Origin: Thermoplasmata archaeon
Lineage (GTDB): Archaea > Thermoplasmatota > Thermoplasmata > Thermoplasmatales > Thermoplasmataceae
Assembly: GCA_021806345.1 (NCBI GenBank)
Contig: JAJZXP010000474.1
Span: 1-17,161, forward strand
Reading direction: 5' to 3'
Length of the DNA stretch: 17,161 bases
The position numbers and the translations under genes are program-made. Under the pieces are notes generated by a model. It worked only from the letters and a program-made list of their open reading frames with translations. It had not been told where the DNA came from and did not search any database. Shown piece after piece: positions 1 to 6,077 of the stretch (the first letter of the stretch is position 1; each line of letters starts with the position of its first letter).

Positions 1-125
1 CCTACAATTCTTTTTCTCTGTTCGACCAAGAAATCTTCTGAACTTCCGTCGATGACACGACTGCCATCCAGGGAAAATCGAGAAAAATTTCCCGACCGAA
101 CACATCCATCGATGTGTTCGTCCAT
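1..125 (-). CDS. N-terminal part of an unrecognised protein, cut by the left edge
   Basis: Only the first 41 codons are visible, reading leftwards from the ATG at 125-123 and still open at base 1. The peptide begins MDEHIDGCVRSGNFSRF and continues with DGSRVIDGSSEDFLVEQRKR, which looks like ordinary coding sequence. One other frame also starts with ATG but stops within the window, so this frame is preferred. A TATA-like run on the same strand sits about 24 bases before the ATG, which fits a leaderless archaeal transcript. I do not recognise the family from so short a piece. It is transcribed in the same direction as the nuclease-like gene upstream, with about 90 bases between them. Confidence 0.55.
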   Translation of the reverse strand, partial: MDEHIDGCVRSGNFSRFSLDGSRVIDGSSEDFLVEQRKRIV

Positions 126-140
126 ACGTATTTATTCACA

Positions 141-153
141 TATAATATAAAAA
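141..153 (-). promoter_or_regulatory. TATA-like box for the left-edge gene
   Basis: Read on the minus strand, the sequence TTTTATATTATATG lies about 20-28 bases before the ATG at 125. That is the usual distance for an archaeal promoter giving a leaderless mRNA. This is inference from spacing and composition only. Confidence 0.4.
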
Positions 154-214
154 CTTATTCGGTGATGTTGCTAAAGTCGATAAACTATGGCTCAAACAAT
201 AATCCAGGCATGCT

Positions 215-1366
215 TCACTTCTCCTCTCTCTTATTATCCAATTGCGTTACAGTTTTCAAAATACTAATTGCTATAACATCCGAAATTGTCTCTTGAGTGT
301 TTGCAATCGCGTTATAAAATCCAGTTCCCGGAGTTTCCTTCTTGTTCTTGTAAGTGAAAACCTCTCCTTCCAGTTCAGTATTCAGGTACAGGTCCTTCGT
401 GGCTTTTTTAAGATAAATAATCGGTTTTAGCCTAGGTATGGTTAATGCCAAGATAATTTCAGCATAATTCTCTCTGAAGCCTTTGAAATTGAGTTGCTTT
501 CCGTCTATGTCGATTTTTATAATGTGCAGAAATTTATCAATTGCAACATCTGCCAACTTTCCTAAAAAGACCCTTTCAATGAGTGAGGACTCAATTCTTC
601 TTTTAATAATGCCAAGAGGTTCTTTAATATTAACCAATGAGATCAGGAATTTCCTGAGTTGTTCATGATTTTCAGAATAATTCAATTTCTTAAGTGTTTC
701 GAATTCACTCCAATATCCAAGTTTAGAATTTTTTGCAACTGGTCTCTCAATTTCGAAGATGTTATTTGAAGAATGATATGAGGAAAACAGTTCACTGTTA
801 GGAGGTATTCGAAGATAAACGTAGTCTCCTCTGGTTTCTTCTAGCACGTCTTTGACATTTTGGTTGTGACCCAACTTTTCCCCACATATTATTAAGAAAT
901 ATATCTGGCAACCAAACAATTCTTCAAGAAGTCGCTTTTTGTAATGAAATTTATACTTTTGTTCCTTAATGTATTTTCTACTTTTCTTTACTTCACAATA
1001 AACTATATCCCCAAAACTATCGAAAAGTATTAGATCATACTCACCCAGACTCCTATAATCACCTCTGATTGCTATTCTTTTATCATAGTCATAAAACAAA
1101 CCGTCACTACTGGAGATGTTCACCACTTCACTAGGGGGTTTGTGTACGTCGAAACCCTTAGCCACTACATATCTTACATAAGAAGAAGTTGTGGCGAATT
1201 CAAGTGCCAGTTCATAGATCAAGAATTCATACCAAACGCCGATTCCTGGAGGGTCACCCATAATGCATTTCTGTCGTTGCTTTTCTGGCAGGTGTAAAAA
1301 CGCGTTCCTAATGACCTTGTCAGAAAGATGGCTCGACTCGATGAATTCTTTCAATTTTGCACTCAA
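215..1366 (-). CDS. PD-(D/E)XK nuclease-like protein
   Basis: A 383-residue soluble protein if the TTG at 1366 is the start. Residues 108-127 read GEYDLILFDSFGDIVYCEVK. The Asp (111) followed 14 residues later by E-V-K (125-127) on a predicted strand is the classic D-x(n)-ExK core of PD-(D/E)XK nucleases, and Glu47 in WYEFLIYELALEF could be the extra acidic residue of the first helix. The C-terminal half, rich in Lys, Ile and Leu, matches nothing I know. The role is probably DNA cleavage or repair in a defence setting; the substrate is unknown. The start is unsettled. The frame stays open upstream to 1480 with no ATG, GTG or TTG before 1366. That extension contains a C-x2-C motif (NCYLCAHF) and crosses a run of seven G on the coding strand, and a CTG at 1393 is an alternative start. 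A frameshift at the G run is therefore possible. Confidence 0.72.
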   Translation of the reverse strand: MSAKLKEFIESSHLSDKVIRNAFLHLPEKQRQKCIMGDPPGIGVWYEFLIYELALEFATTSSYVRYVVAKGFDVHKPPSEVVNISSSDGLFYDYDKRIAIRGDYRSLGEYDLILFDSFGDIVYCEVKKSRKYIKEQKYKFHYKKRLLEELFGCQIYFLIICGEKLGHNQNVKDVLEETRGDYVYLRIPPNSELFSSYHSSNNIFEIERPVAKNSKLGYWSEFETLKKLNYSENHEQLRKFLISLVNIKEPLGIIKRRIESSLIERVFLGKLADVAIDKFLHIIKIDIDGKQLNFKGFRENYAEIILALTIPRLKPIIYLKKATKDLYLNTELEGEVFTYKNKKETPGTGFYNAIANTQETISDVIAISILKTVTQLDNKREEK

Positions 1367-1540
1367 CCCGGTGTCTACTTGCGAATCAGCCAGGTATTTC
1401 CCCCCCGGGCTGGTAAAGGTAGAAATTGGATTCGTGCTGAAATGTGCACAAAGATAGCAATTGGATTGGAATAATTTATGTTAAATATTAAATGTTTCAT
1501 TTAATAATTATCCTTAACTGCCCAATTCTATTTACTCTAA

Positions 1541-1966
1541 AAAGGGTAAATTTTACATTGTTCTTGTCATAACAGAAGGGATGTGCCACAAATACATCGG
1601 CTTAAGAGGGAAAATGTAACTCCCTCATATCCTAACAAGCCTTAGTTGTTTAATCTCAACTTACATGCCATTATCGGCAAGATTCTCATGTCCGATTTAT
1701 TCAAGCTCCGCATCTATTAACTGATCTTCCTGCCTTTGCTAAAAAAATTGATAAAGTTACCAAAAAAAGATCCTTGAAGGAGCTCCAATGAAAAATAAAA
1801 CATTCAGAAAAACATGGAATCCCGGTTTGTGTTTTTTTATCCTGACAAGTCATCGCATTTTTGACTGAGTCAGAACGATACCACGGTGACACAATATGAG
1901 CATCACCTGAACATACCGTTTGAAGATGGTAAAGAGATAAGGAAATGGCTTGATGTAACAGTTTAG
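1541..1966 (+). pseudogene. Internally deleted remnant of the HerA-like ATPase gene (copy 1)
   Basis: The first 150 bases align with the promoter and 5' end of the intact ATPase at 15872-16026. Both share AAAGRGTAAATTTTACATT, an ATG 25 bases later, and the residues KYIGLR right after the start. A damaged Walker A region follows (IIGKILMS against VIGKTGSG). Around 1695-1705 the match jumps to the C-terminal region: LTDLPAFAKKIDKV resembles PVDILLDVAKVAEI, the last part of the intact copy visible here. The tail (about 1800-1966) encodes SRFVFFYPDK, TVTQYEHHLNIPFED and EIRKWLD, matching copy 2. Frameshifts and in-frame stops (for example TGA within the tail) show that it is dead. Roughly 1 kb of the ATPase middle is missing. 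That the FYPDK tail is the ATPase C-terminus is inferred, because the intact copy is cut before that point. Confidence 0.7.
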
Positions 1967-2322
1967 TATTGATCTACATGAAATAAGGTTTGGCTAGTTT
2001 CCGAAATAGACAACTTCTGTCCAAAATATCCATTTTTCTCAAACACACCAAAGATGAAAAGATACCGTGGTGAGATAACACGATTATATTCACAAGGAAA
2101 TTAAATGAATAGAATTCTTGTGAAATATTGACTCTGTCAACACAAGATCCCTACGGAACTATGACGATAAGTACTTACAAAATCTCATGGGCACTGAGTG
2201 GATCACGAAGAGAAAAACGGAAAGCCGTTGCATGAAAAATAGGTAAAATCCCACTTGCGGATACTGGGATAATAGATGTAATTAGTATTGATGTGAAATA
2301 TGAAGTGAGTTAGTTTACGGCT
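1967..2322. other. Decayed intergenic stretch with a coding remnant
   Basis: There is no intact gene here. On the plus strand, two frames across about 2150-2310 look like broken coding sequence. One reads NYDDKYLQNLMGTEWITKRK and then stops. The other reads KIGKIPLADTGIIDVISIDV and ends at a TAG just before the neighbouring gene's stop. Together they suggest the 3' end of a gene damaged by a frameshift and an in-frame TGA. I do not recognise the family. It lies immediately after ATPase copy 1 and may belong to the same element. Confidence 0.35.
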
Positions 2323-3186
2323 TCAAGGAAGACTAGCTTGCCTGATTACACCAAGTTTGCCACTTCTTAAGTTACTATTAATGTCTCGCATCACAAAATC
2401 AATAGTTTTCTTAAGCACTGTGTAACCTTGCGTGTTCTTAGAAACATTTCTGCTTATGTCCTCAACTCTTGCTATGTTGGTTAAGATGAAATAGTGGTTC
2501 ACATCAACCAAAATTTCCCTCGTTGAATTAAACAAATCATCGCTCCAAGCAACACCATTGATCCGCACTACCACTTCAGAATTTCTCGCGAGAAAGTAAG
2601 AAATTGAAAGTGAAACGTCCGTCTGCCTTAACTTGAATTTGAATACAAATTGCCCAGATTGTAATTTAACCATTACATTATTTTCATCATCTTCCACATT
2701 TTGTCCAACATAAACTTCCGAGAAAATCTGGAAAATACTTAAGATTAAAACGTTCAGGTTCTGAATTGGTAAAGTCACAAAATCCATTCTAAACGGATCC
2801 AATCTTCCTCCATTCAATAAAATTCCAAGGTATTTTAGATTGATTTTTGAATTTTTATCGCATTGAAGCAACAATTCATAAGCGCCCCCAGAGTAACCAA
2901 ATGAGGGCCAACTTCTCAGCACTGTGCTTGGAGATGTTAGAACAATAGTTTGACCAAGATTATTTATAAAATGATCGTTGAGCGATGGGTCATACGAAAA
3001 TACGTTGGGAGGAGTGTAAGTCAAAGCCAGTTTATCCTGTGCAATACTCCCCTCAAGAAAACAGTTGGAAGTCAAATAAAAGACCCTCTTAACTTGGTGT
3101 ATAGGTTGTAGATTTCCATTAGCGTAATTCTTGAGAATGTCCACAGAAATTGAGAAGTGATAACCGCTCTTAGGGCAGTTAAACAT
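2323..3186 (-). CDS. Unrecognised protein, probably strand-rich
   Basis: A 287-residue protein when started at the ATG at 3186; a TTG at 3219 in the same frame would add 11 residues. A TATA-like run (TATATAAT on the minus strand near 3228-3235) lies about 45 bases before the ATG, leaving room for a short leader. I see no signal peptide, no clear membrane segment and no nuclease, ATPase or zinc motif. The sequence alternates hydrophobic and polar residues in many short runs (VMVKLQSGQFVFKFKLRQ, SLSISYFLA, EVVVRINGVAW), which suggests beta sheet. The C-terminus (LKKTIDFVMRDINSNLRSG) looks helical and basic. It lies between two ATPase scars, facing the same way as the NYN gene upstream but about 420 bases away from it. 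The function is unknown, and it is probably island cargo. Confidence 0.6.
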   Translation of the reverse strand: MFNCPKSGYHFSISVDILKNYANGNLQPIHQVKRVFYLTSNCFLEGSIAQDKLALTYTPPNVFSYDPSLNDHFINNLGQTIVLTSPSTVLRSWPSFGYSGGAYELLLQCDKNSKINLKYLGILLNGGRLDPFRMDFVTLPIQNLNVLILSIFQIFSEVYVGQNVEDDENNVMVKLQSGQFVFKFKLRQTDVSLSISYFLARNSEVVVRINGVAWSDDLFNSTREILVDVNHYFILTNIARVEDISRNVSKNTQGYTVLKKTIDFVMRDINSNLRSGKLGVIRQASLP

Positions 3187-3219
3187 GGAGTTACTTTGAA
3201 GTGAATACTTAAAAAGCAA

Positions 3220-3602
3220 TTCATTTATTATATATCAAGAGCCATTTAAACGTTTCTAGCATCTAAATTTGTACTTAAGGAATTACCCAATAAAATGCGT
3301 GGTTGTTGCTCTTTAAGCGGGAAATTCTTGAGAAGAAAGGAATAGAGTCCTCGAGATTAGCCAAGTTGAAAGAATTTGAAAATCAATAAATAAATCTCCC
3401 ATCTAGTCGAGGTAAAGGAAATGGCCATCCTAGGGACACCCAAATTGGTGTCAGAAATACCAATTCTTCATGACGGGATGTAACATTTATATACCTACCT
3501 ATGATTTTACTGCCCGAAAAAAACTCTTTTTTCAACATCACGAAAGAATGAAAGAAAAATGATGAAGAAATGGATCGAGAGACGAATTTGATTACTACAA
3601 TT
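3220..3602. other. Gene-free stretch with a small inverted repeat
   Basis: No convincing gene is present. A perfect 7-base inverted repeat, AATTGGT (3443-3449) and ACCAATT (3459-3465), has a 9-base loop. It could be part of a transcript end for the NYN gene, but it lacks a T run, so its role is unclear. A TATA-like box for the gene at 3186 lies near 3228-3235. Confidence 0.35.
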
Positions 3603-4154
3603 TTATTTTCTGTAAGCGTCTTTTCCATCAAATTCAATTAACACTGCCCTGGAAAGTTGTCTACTGGTATCGCAAGTTTGTGATAATTCCTTACTATAGG
3701 TCTTCTCTGCATGTCTAAGGTGTACCATAACTCCCTCCTCTTTTACATATTGTACTGCTGGAACAAAGTCGCTATCTCCAGTAATCAAAATAATGTGCTG
3801 TATTTTATTTTTAAGGGCCAGTTTGATCATTTCGATTGCCAGCAAGATATCCACTTGTTTCTGCCGGAATCCTTCCGCGTTTCCCTGAAGTTTTCCTGAT
3901 CGTATCTCAAAGCGGTCTAGTAAGTTCAGTGAGGTCAAAAAATTCCTGTTGCTTTCAAGAGAAACATCATAAACGTACGTCCTAAAACGCTCTGCACCAA
4001 TTTCCCTGCATAGATTGTTGCTAAACTCTTGATAGTCCAACTGAAACTTACCATTTCTTCCATTTAAATTATCAATTACTTCCTTTTGTAGATACGAGTT
4101 GTCTATCAATACTGCAGCTTTATCATCAGTCAAATTTACACAAACCTGACTCAT
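3603..4154 (-). CDS. NYN-domain (PIN-like fold) nuclease-like protein, first paralogue
   Basis: Known family: NYN/LabA-like proteins (COG1432 type) are PIN-like, metal-dependent and generally thought to be ribonucleases. What I see: the hallmark acidic residues in KAAVLIDN near the start, RQKQVDILLAIEMIKLA in the middle, and ILITGDSDFVPAVQYVKE, which supplies the paired aspartates of the active site. At 183 residues it is essentially one domain. The ATG at 4154 is preferred over the TTG at 4229 because a strong TATA box lies about 40 bases before it and GGGGCAG lies just before it. The residues between the TTG and the ATG do not resemble the paralogue at 15136-15678. The two proteins are about half identical by eye over their whole length. 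It is divergent from the ATPase scar beginning about 100 bases upstream. A role in RNA cleavage during defence or toxin activity is inferred. Confidence 0.85.
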   Translation of the reverse strand: MSQVCVNLTDDKAAVLIDNSYLQKEVIDNLNGRNGKFQLDYQEFSNNLCREIGAERFRTYVYDVSLESNRNFLTSLNLLDRFEIRSGKLQGNAEGFRQKQVDILLAIEMIKLALKNKIQHIILITGDSDFVPAVQYVKEEGVMVHLRHAEKTYSKELSQTCDTSRQLSRAVLIEFDGKDAYRK

Positions 4155-4190
4155 GGGACTGCCCCATGATTCCGGGTTTAATCTTTCCGT

Positions 4191-4200
4191 ATTATATAAA
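4191..4200 (-). promoter_or_regulatory. TATA box of the first NYN gene
   Basis: On the minus strand the sequence is TTTATATAAT, close to the archaeal consensus. Transcription would begin about 25 bases on, near 4168, leaving a leader of roughly 14 bases that contains GGGGCAG before the ATG at 4154. This spacing is the main reason for choosing that start. Confidence 0.5.
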
Positions 4201-4254
4201 AGTCCTTTACGATGTGATTCGGTGGGCAATATTACACGGCGTCAAGCATAGTCT

Positions 4255-4541
4255 CTTAAATCAGATTTGTTCCAGGCTCCTTAACCGTTACTTGAATTTC
4301 CTGTATTTTACTTGAAGCTGAGGAGATTGCCGAAAGGATCCTGGAGAGGGGTCCGATCAACAATAAGATTTTCAAGAAGACACGGTAATCCAGATTAGTG
4401 TTCTATTATCCGGATAAGGCTCTGCAAATTGCATTGAGCCAAGGCCACGCCACAGTGACACAGTATGAACACTAAGTTAATATCCCATTTGAAGAATATG
4501 AGCGCAAAGAAATGAAGAAATGGGTGGAGGAGTGGATATGA
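4255..4541 (+). pseudogene. C-terminal remnant of the HerA-like ATPase gene (copy 2)
   Basis: Translation of the frame ending at the TGA 4539-4541 gives ILLEAEEIAERILERGPINN, which aligns with ILLDVAKVAEI at the visible end of the intact ATPase (about 17110-17145). It then gives SRLVFYYPDKALQIALSQ, TVTQYEH and VNIPFEEYERKEMKKW, matching the tail of copy 1. Two in-frame stops (TAA near 4387 and TAA near 4473) prove decay. The left limit is approximate. The final codons overlap the start of the membrane protein gene (ATGA), so in the ancestral arrangement the ATPase and the next gene were probably translationally coupled. No 5' part of the ATPase is present here. Confidence 0.7.
4526..4530 (+). 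promoter_or_regulatory. Ribosome binding site that decides the membrane protein start
   Basis: GGAGG lies 7 bases before the ATG at 4538. An in-frame ATG at 4520 lies upstream of this site and has nothing comparable, so 4538 is the likely start. Confidence 0.6.
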
Positions 4542-5443
4542 CTATAGAAGAAAAAGGCTCTGGCGCGGCTTATTCTGAAGAATTAAATGAGATAATTGAT
4601 TCATTTGGTTACAAGTGGAACTTGGATAAAAGGTACGTAATCCTCTACCCCGGAGAGAAAAATGATAGGAATGCCCAGGTTGAGAAGATTATAGATAAAA
4701 TTGCTACTTCAGTGGTTAAATCCAAAGACCCGAGAATTAATCAAAGAGTGTTAAAGATTTACCATAGGACACTAACTTCGGCAAAAATTCCAGCAATTAA
4801 AGAAATAATTGCTGATGTAGTCCTTCTAGGGGTATTTTCGATATTATTTTGGGAATTAGAGTTAAAATTTTTCGATCCTATTGCCCTTTTGCTCACTTTG
4901 ACTGCAATGGCAGTAGAATTTGCTTCATTGGTTTACTCTATTTACATTTTATCCATTTCAGATGAAGAATACCTGAAGTCAAGATTTGGCTTTAAGAGAG
5001 AGGGTAATACTCTCAAAGTCGATGTGTATGCTATAGCCAGAAAGAAAGAGAATGAGTTAATCAGGAATTTGTTCTTTTCCAGCGTTTTTATCTTATTAGC
5101 CATTTTGCCAATTTTTCACGTCTCTCTCGCTCTGGAATTCGTTAATAGGTTCTTGAATTTCATAGCATTCTTTCTTGTTATTTTTGTTCTTTTTATCCAG
5201 TTCCTACGTGTCAGATTTGTTAACAAAAGCCTTGGAGACCCGAAACAGAAGTTCATCGCATTCCTGCTCTCGGTGTTGTTCTTTTTTGCATATGTGTTAG
5301 GAGTGAGTAGTGGCCAACCCACAATAACTAAACTTTTTGAATACACAATTGATATTATGGTTGTTTATGGTATGTTTCTTTTGATCCAGGAAATCCGCAA
5401 AACTCAAAACTATCGAGGGTGGGTTAAGAGCAATTGGAAATAA
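4538..5443 (+). CDS. Polytopic membrane protein of unknown function
   Basis: A 301-residue protein. The first 90 residues are soluble and charged (including RYVILYPGEKNDRNAQ and a basic helix before the membrane). Long hydrophobic runs then fall at about residues 92-111, 114-140, 176-200, 202-225, 235-255 and 265-285, suggesting five or six membrane segments. A soluble loop with EEYLKSRFGFKREGN lies between the second and third. The C-terminus is basic (GWVKSNWK). There is no signal peptide, transporter signature or catalytic motif that I recognise. Its start overlaps the stop of an ATPase remnant, so it probably once followed a complete ATPase gene in an operon. With that gene broken, its present promoter is unclear. 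A membrane effector of a defence system or an element-borne membrane protein are both possible; neither is shown. Confidence 0.72.
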   Translation: MTIEEKGSGAAYSEELNEIIDSFGYKWNLDKRYVILYPGEKNDRNAQVEKIIDKIATSVVKSKDPRINQRVLKIYHRTLTSAKIPAIKEIIADVVLLGVFSILFWELELKFFDPIALLLTLTAMAVEFASLVYSIYILSISDEEYLKSRFGFKREGNTLKVDVYAIARKKENELIRNLFFSSVFILLAILPIFHVSLALEFVNRFLNFIAFFLVIFVLFIQFLRVRFVNKSLGDPKQKFIAFLLSVLFFFAYVLGVSSGQPTITKLFEYTIDIMVVYGMFLLIQEIRKTQNYRGWVKSNWK

Positions 5444-5582
5444 GAAAGTCTGAATTTCAAAATATATTGACCTGACAATAGATACTAATTCTTAAATCGT
5501 CATTAAATATGTAGTTGCGACAAGTCTCAAGGAAATATAAGGGCCCTATTCTAGAGCAGGCATTTGCCTATCATTTCCTATG

Positions 5583-5608
5583 ATTTGTAAGGTCAGTGCC
5601 TTGCAAAT
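5583..5608. repeat. Hairpin 1 of a possible structured RNA or terminator
   Basis: ATTTGTAAGG, a 6-base loop, then CCTTGCAAAT. Nine of ten positions pair by Watson-Crick rules and the tenth is a G-T/U pair. There is no T run after it, so a simple intrinsic terminator is not obvious. Confidence 0.45.
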
Positions 5609-5622
5609 TGAAGAACCATTGT

Positions 5623-5645
5623 TAATCACACGTTATATGTGATTA
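5623..5645. repeat. Hairpin 2, perfect 8-base inverted repeat
   Basis: TAATCACA and TGTGATTA are separated by 7 bases, only 14 bases after hairpin 1. It could be an operator palindrome or part of the same RNA structure. Confidence 0.4.
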
Positions 5646-5818
5646 GTATTCTTAAATGGAATTAGTTTCAAAAATATTCTGGATAAGTTCGCTCATTCGA
5701 TACGGACCATTTGTTATCAATTTTCCAATAATAATTTTTTTACTTTAACATGGGGCAATAATAGTAATCAAGCTTATCATTCAAAAAAATTAAAATAAAA
5801 CCGGGACGTTGTGTTGTC

Positions 5819-5980
5819 ATGAAGTGCCCCATTTGCGATAACGAAGTAAACGACAAGCCCATTAAGGAGTGGACTTTTCATGTTTTCAATGTAGCAAGAT
5901 ATAACTGTAGTAGTTGTAATAATAAATTTAACATTTATACGGGGAAAGAGAAAACATTTGCAATACCTAGGAGTAAATGA
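5819..5980 (+). CDS. Small zinc-ribbon protein (53 residues)
   Basis: The frame starts at ATG 5819 and reads MKCPICDNEVNDK, then VARYNCSSCNNKFNIY, ending at TGA 5978-5980. The two C-x2-C pairs (Cys3/Cys6 and Cys30/Cys33) are spaced as in a zinc ribbon with knuckles on two beta hairpins. Similar very small zinc ribbons are common in archaea and usually bind nucleic acid or protein partners. An A-rich stretch with possible TATA elements precedes it. It is followed 97 bases later by the type III methyltransferase gene in the same direction. A regulatory or accessory role for the restriction-modification system is possible but unproven. Partner and target are unknown. Confidence 0.7.
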   Translation: MKCPICDNEVNDKPIKEWTFHVFNVARYNCSSCNNKFNIYTGKEKTFAIPRSK

Positions 5981-6017
5981 CTTAGTAGTCAGCTAAGTGT
6001 GACAAGCTTCATTGGCC

Positions 6018-6025
6018 ATATAAAC
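6018..6025 (+). promoter_or_regulatory. Possible TATA box of the mod-res operon
   Basis: ATATAAAC lies about 55 bases before the proposed CTG start. Transcription from near 6045 would give a leader of about 30 bases containing the ribosome binding site at 6064-6071. Confidence 0.3.
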
Positions 6026-6063
6026 GATTTTATTAATGACCGAAATTAATGATTTGATTAAAC

Positions 6064-6071
6064 AGAGGTGA
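6064..6071 (+). promoter_or_regulatory. Ribosome binding site pointing to a CTG start for mod
   Basis: AGAGGTGA closely matches the complement of the archaeal 16S rRNA 3' end. It ends 6 bases before CTG at 6078. It lies too far (39 bases) from the first conventional start, TTG at 6111, to serve it. Confidence 0.55.
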
Positions 6072-6077
6072 AATAAA

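Larger units (their letters stand above)
5444..5818. other. Gene-free stretch with two hairpins
   Basis: No protein-coding gene is supported. It carries the two adjacent hairpins listed separately (5583-5645), a short near-repeat (CTATCATTTC / CTATGATTTG) and AT-rich sequence just before the zinc-ribbon gene that can hold its promoter. Confidence 0.4.

Noticed and set aside
1701..1892. Minus-strand frame across ATPase copy 1
   Set aside because: The plus-strand similarity to the ATPase tail explains this stretch; the reverse frame is a shadow.
1541..1966. Reading the copy 1 region as a transposase or insertion sequence
   Set aside because: The sequence matches the ATPase at 15872 onward and the tail of copy 2. 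No terminal inverted repeats or transposase motifs were found.
3383..3637. Minus-strand frame of 84 codons after the first NYN gene
   Set aside because: It overlaps the NYN gene's end in another frame, has no domain-like pattern and no good start signal.
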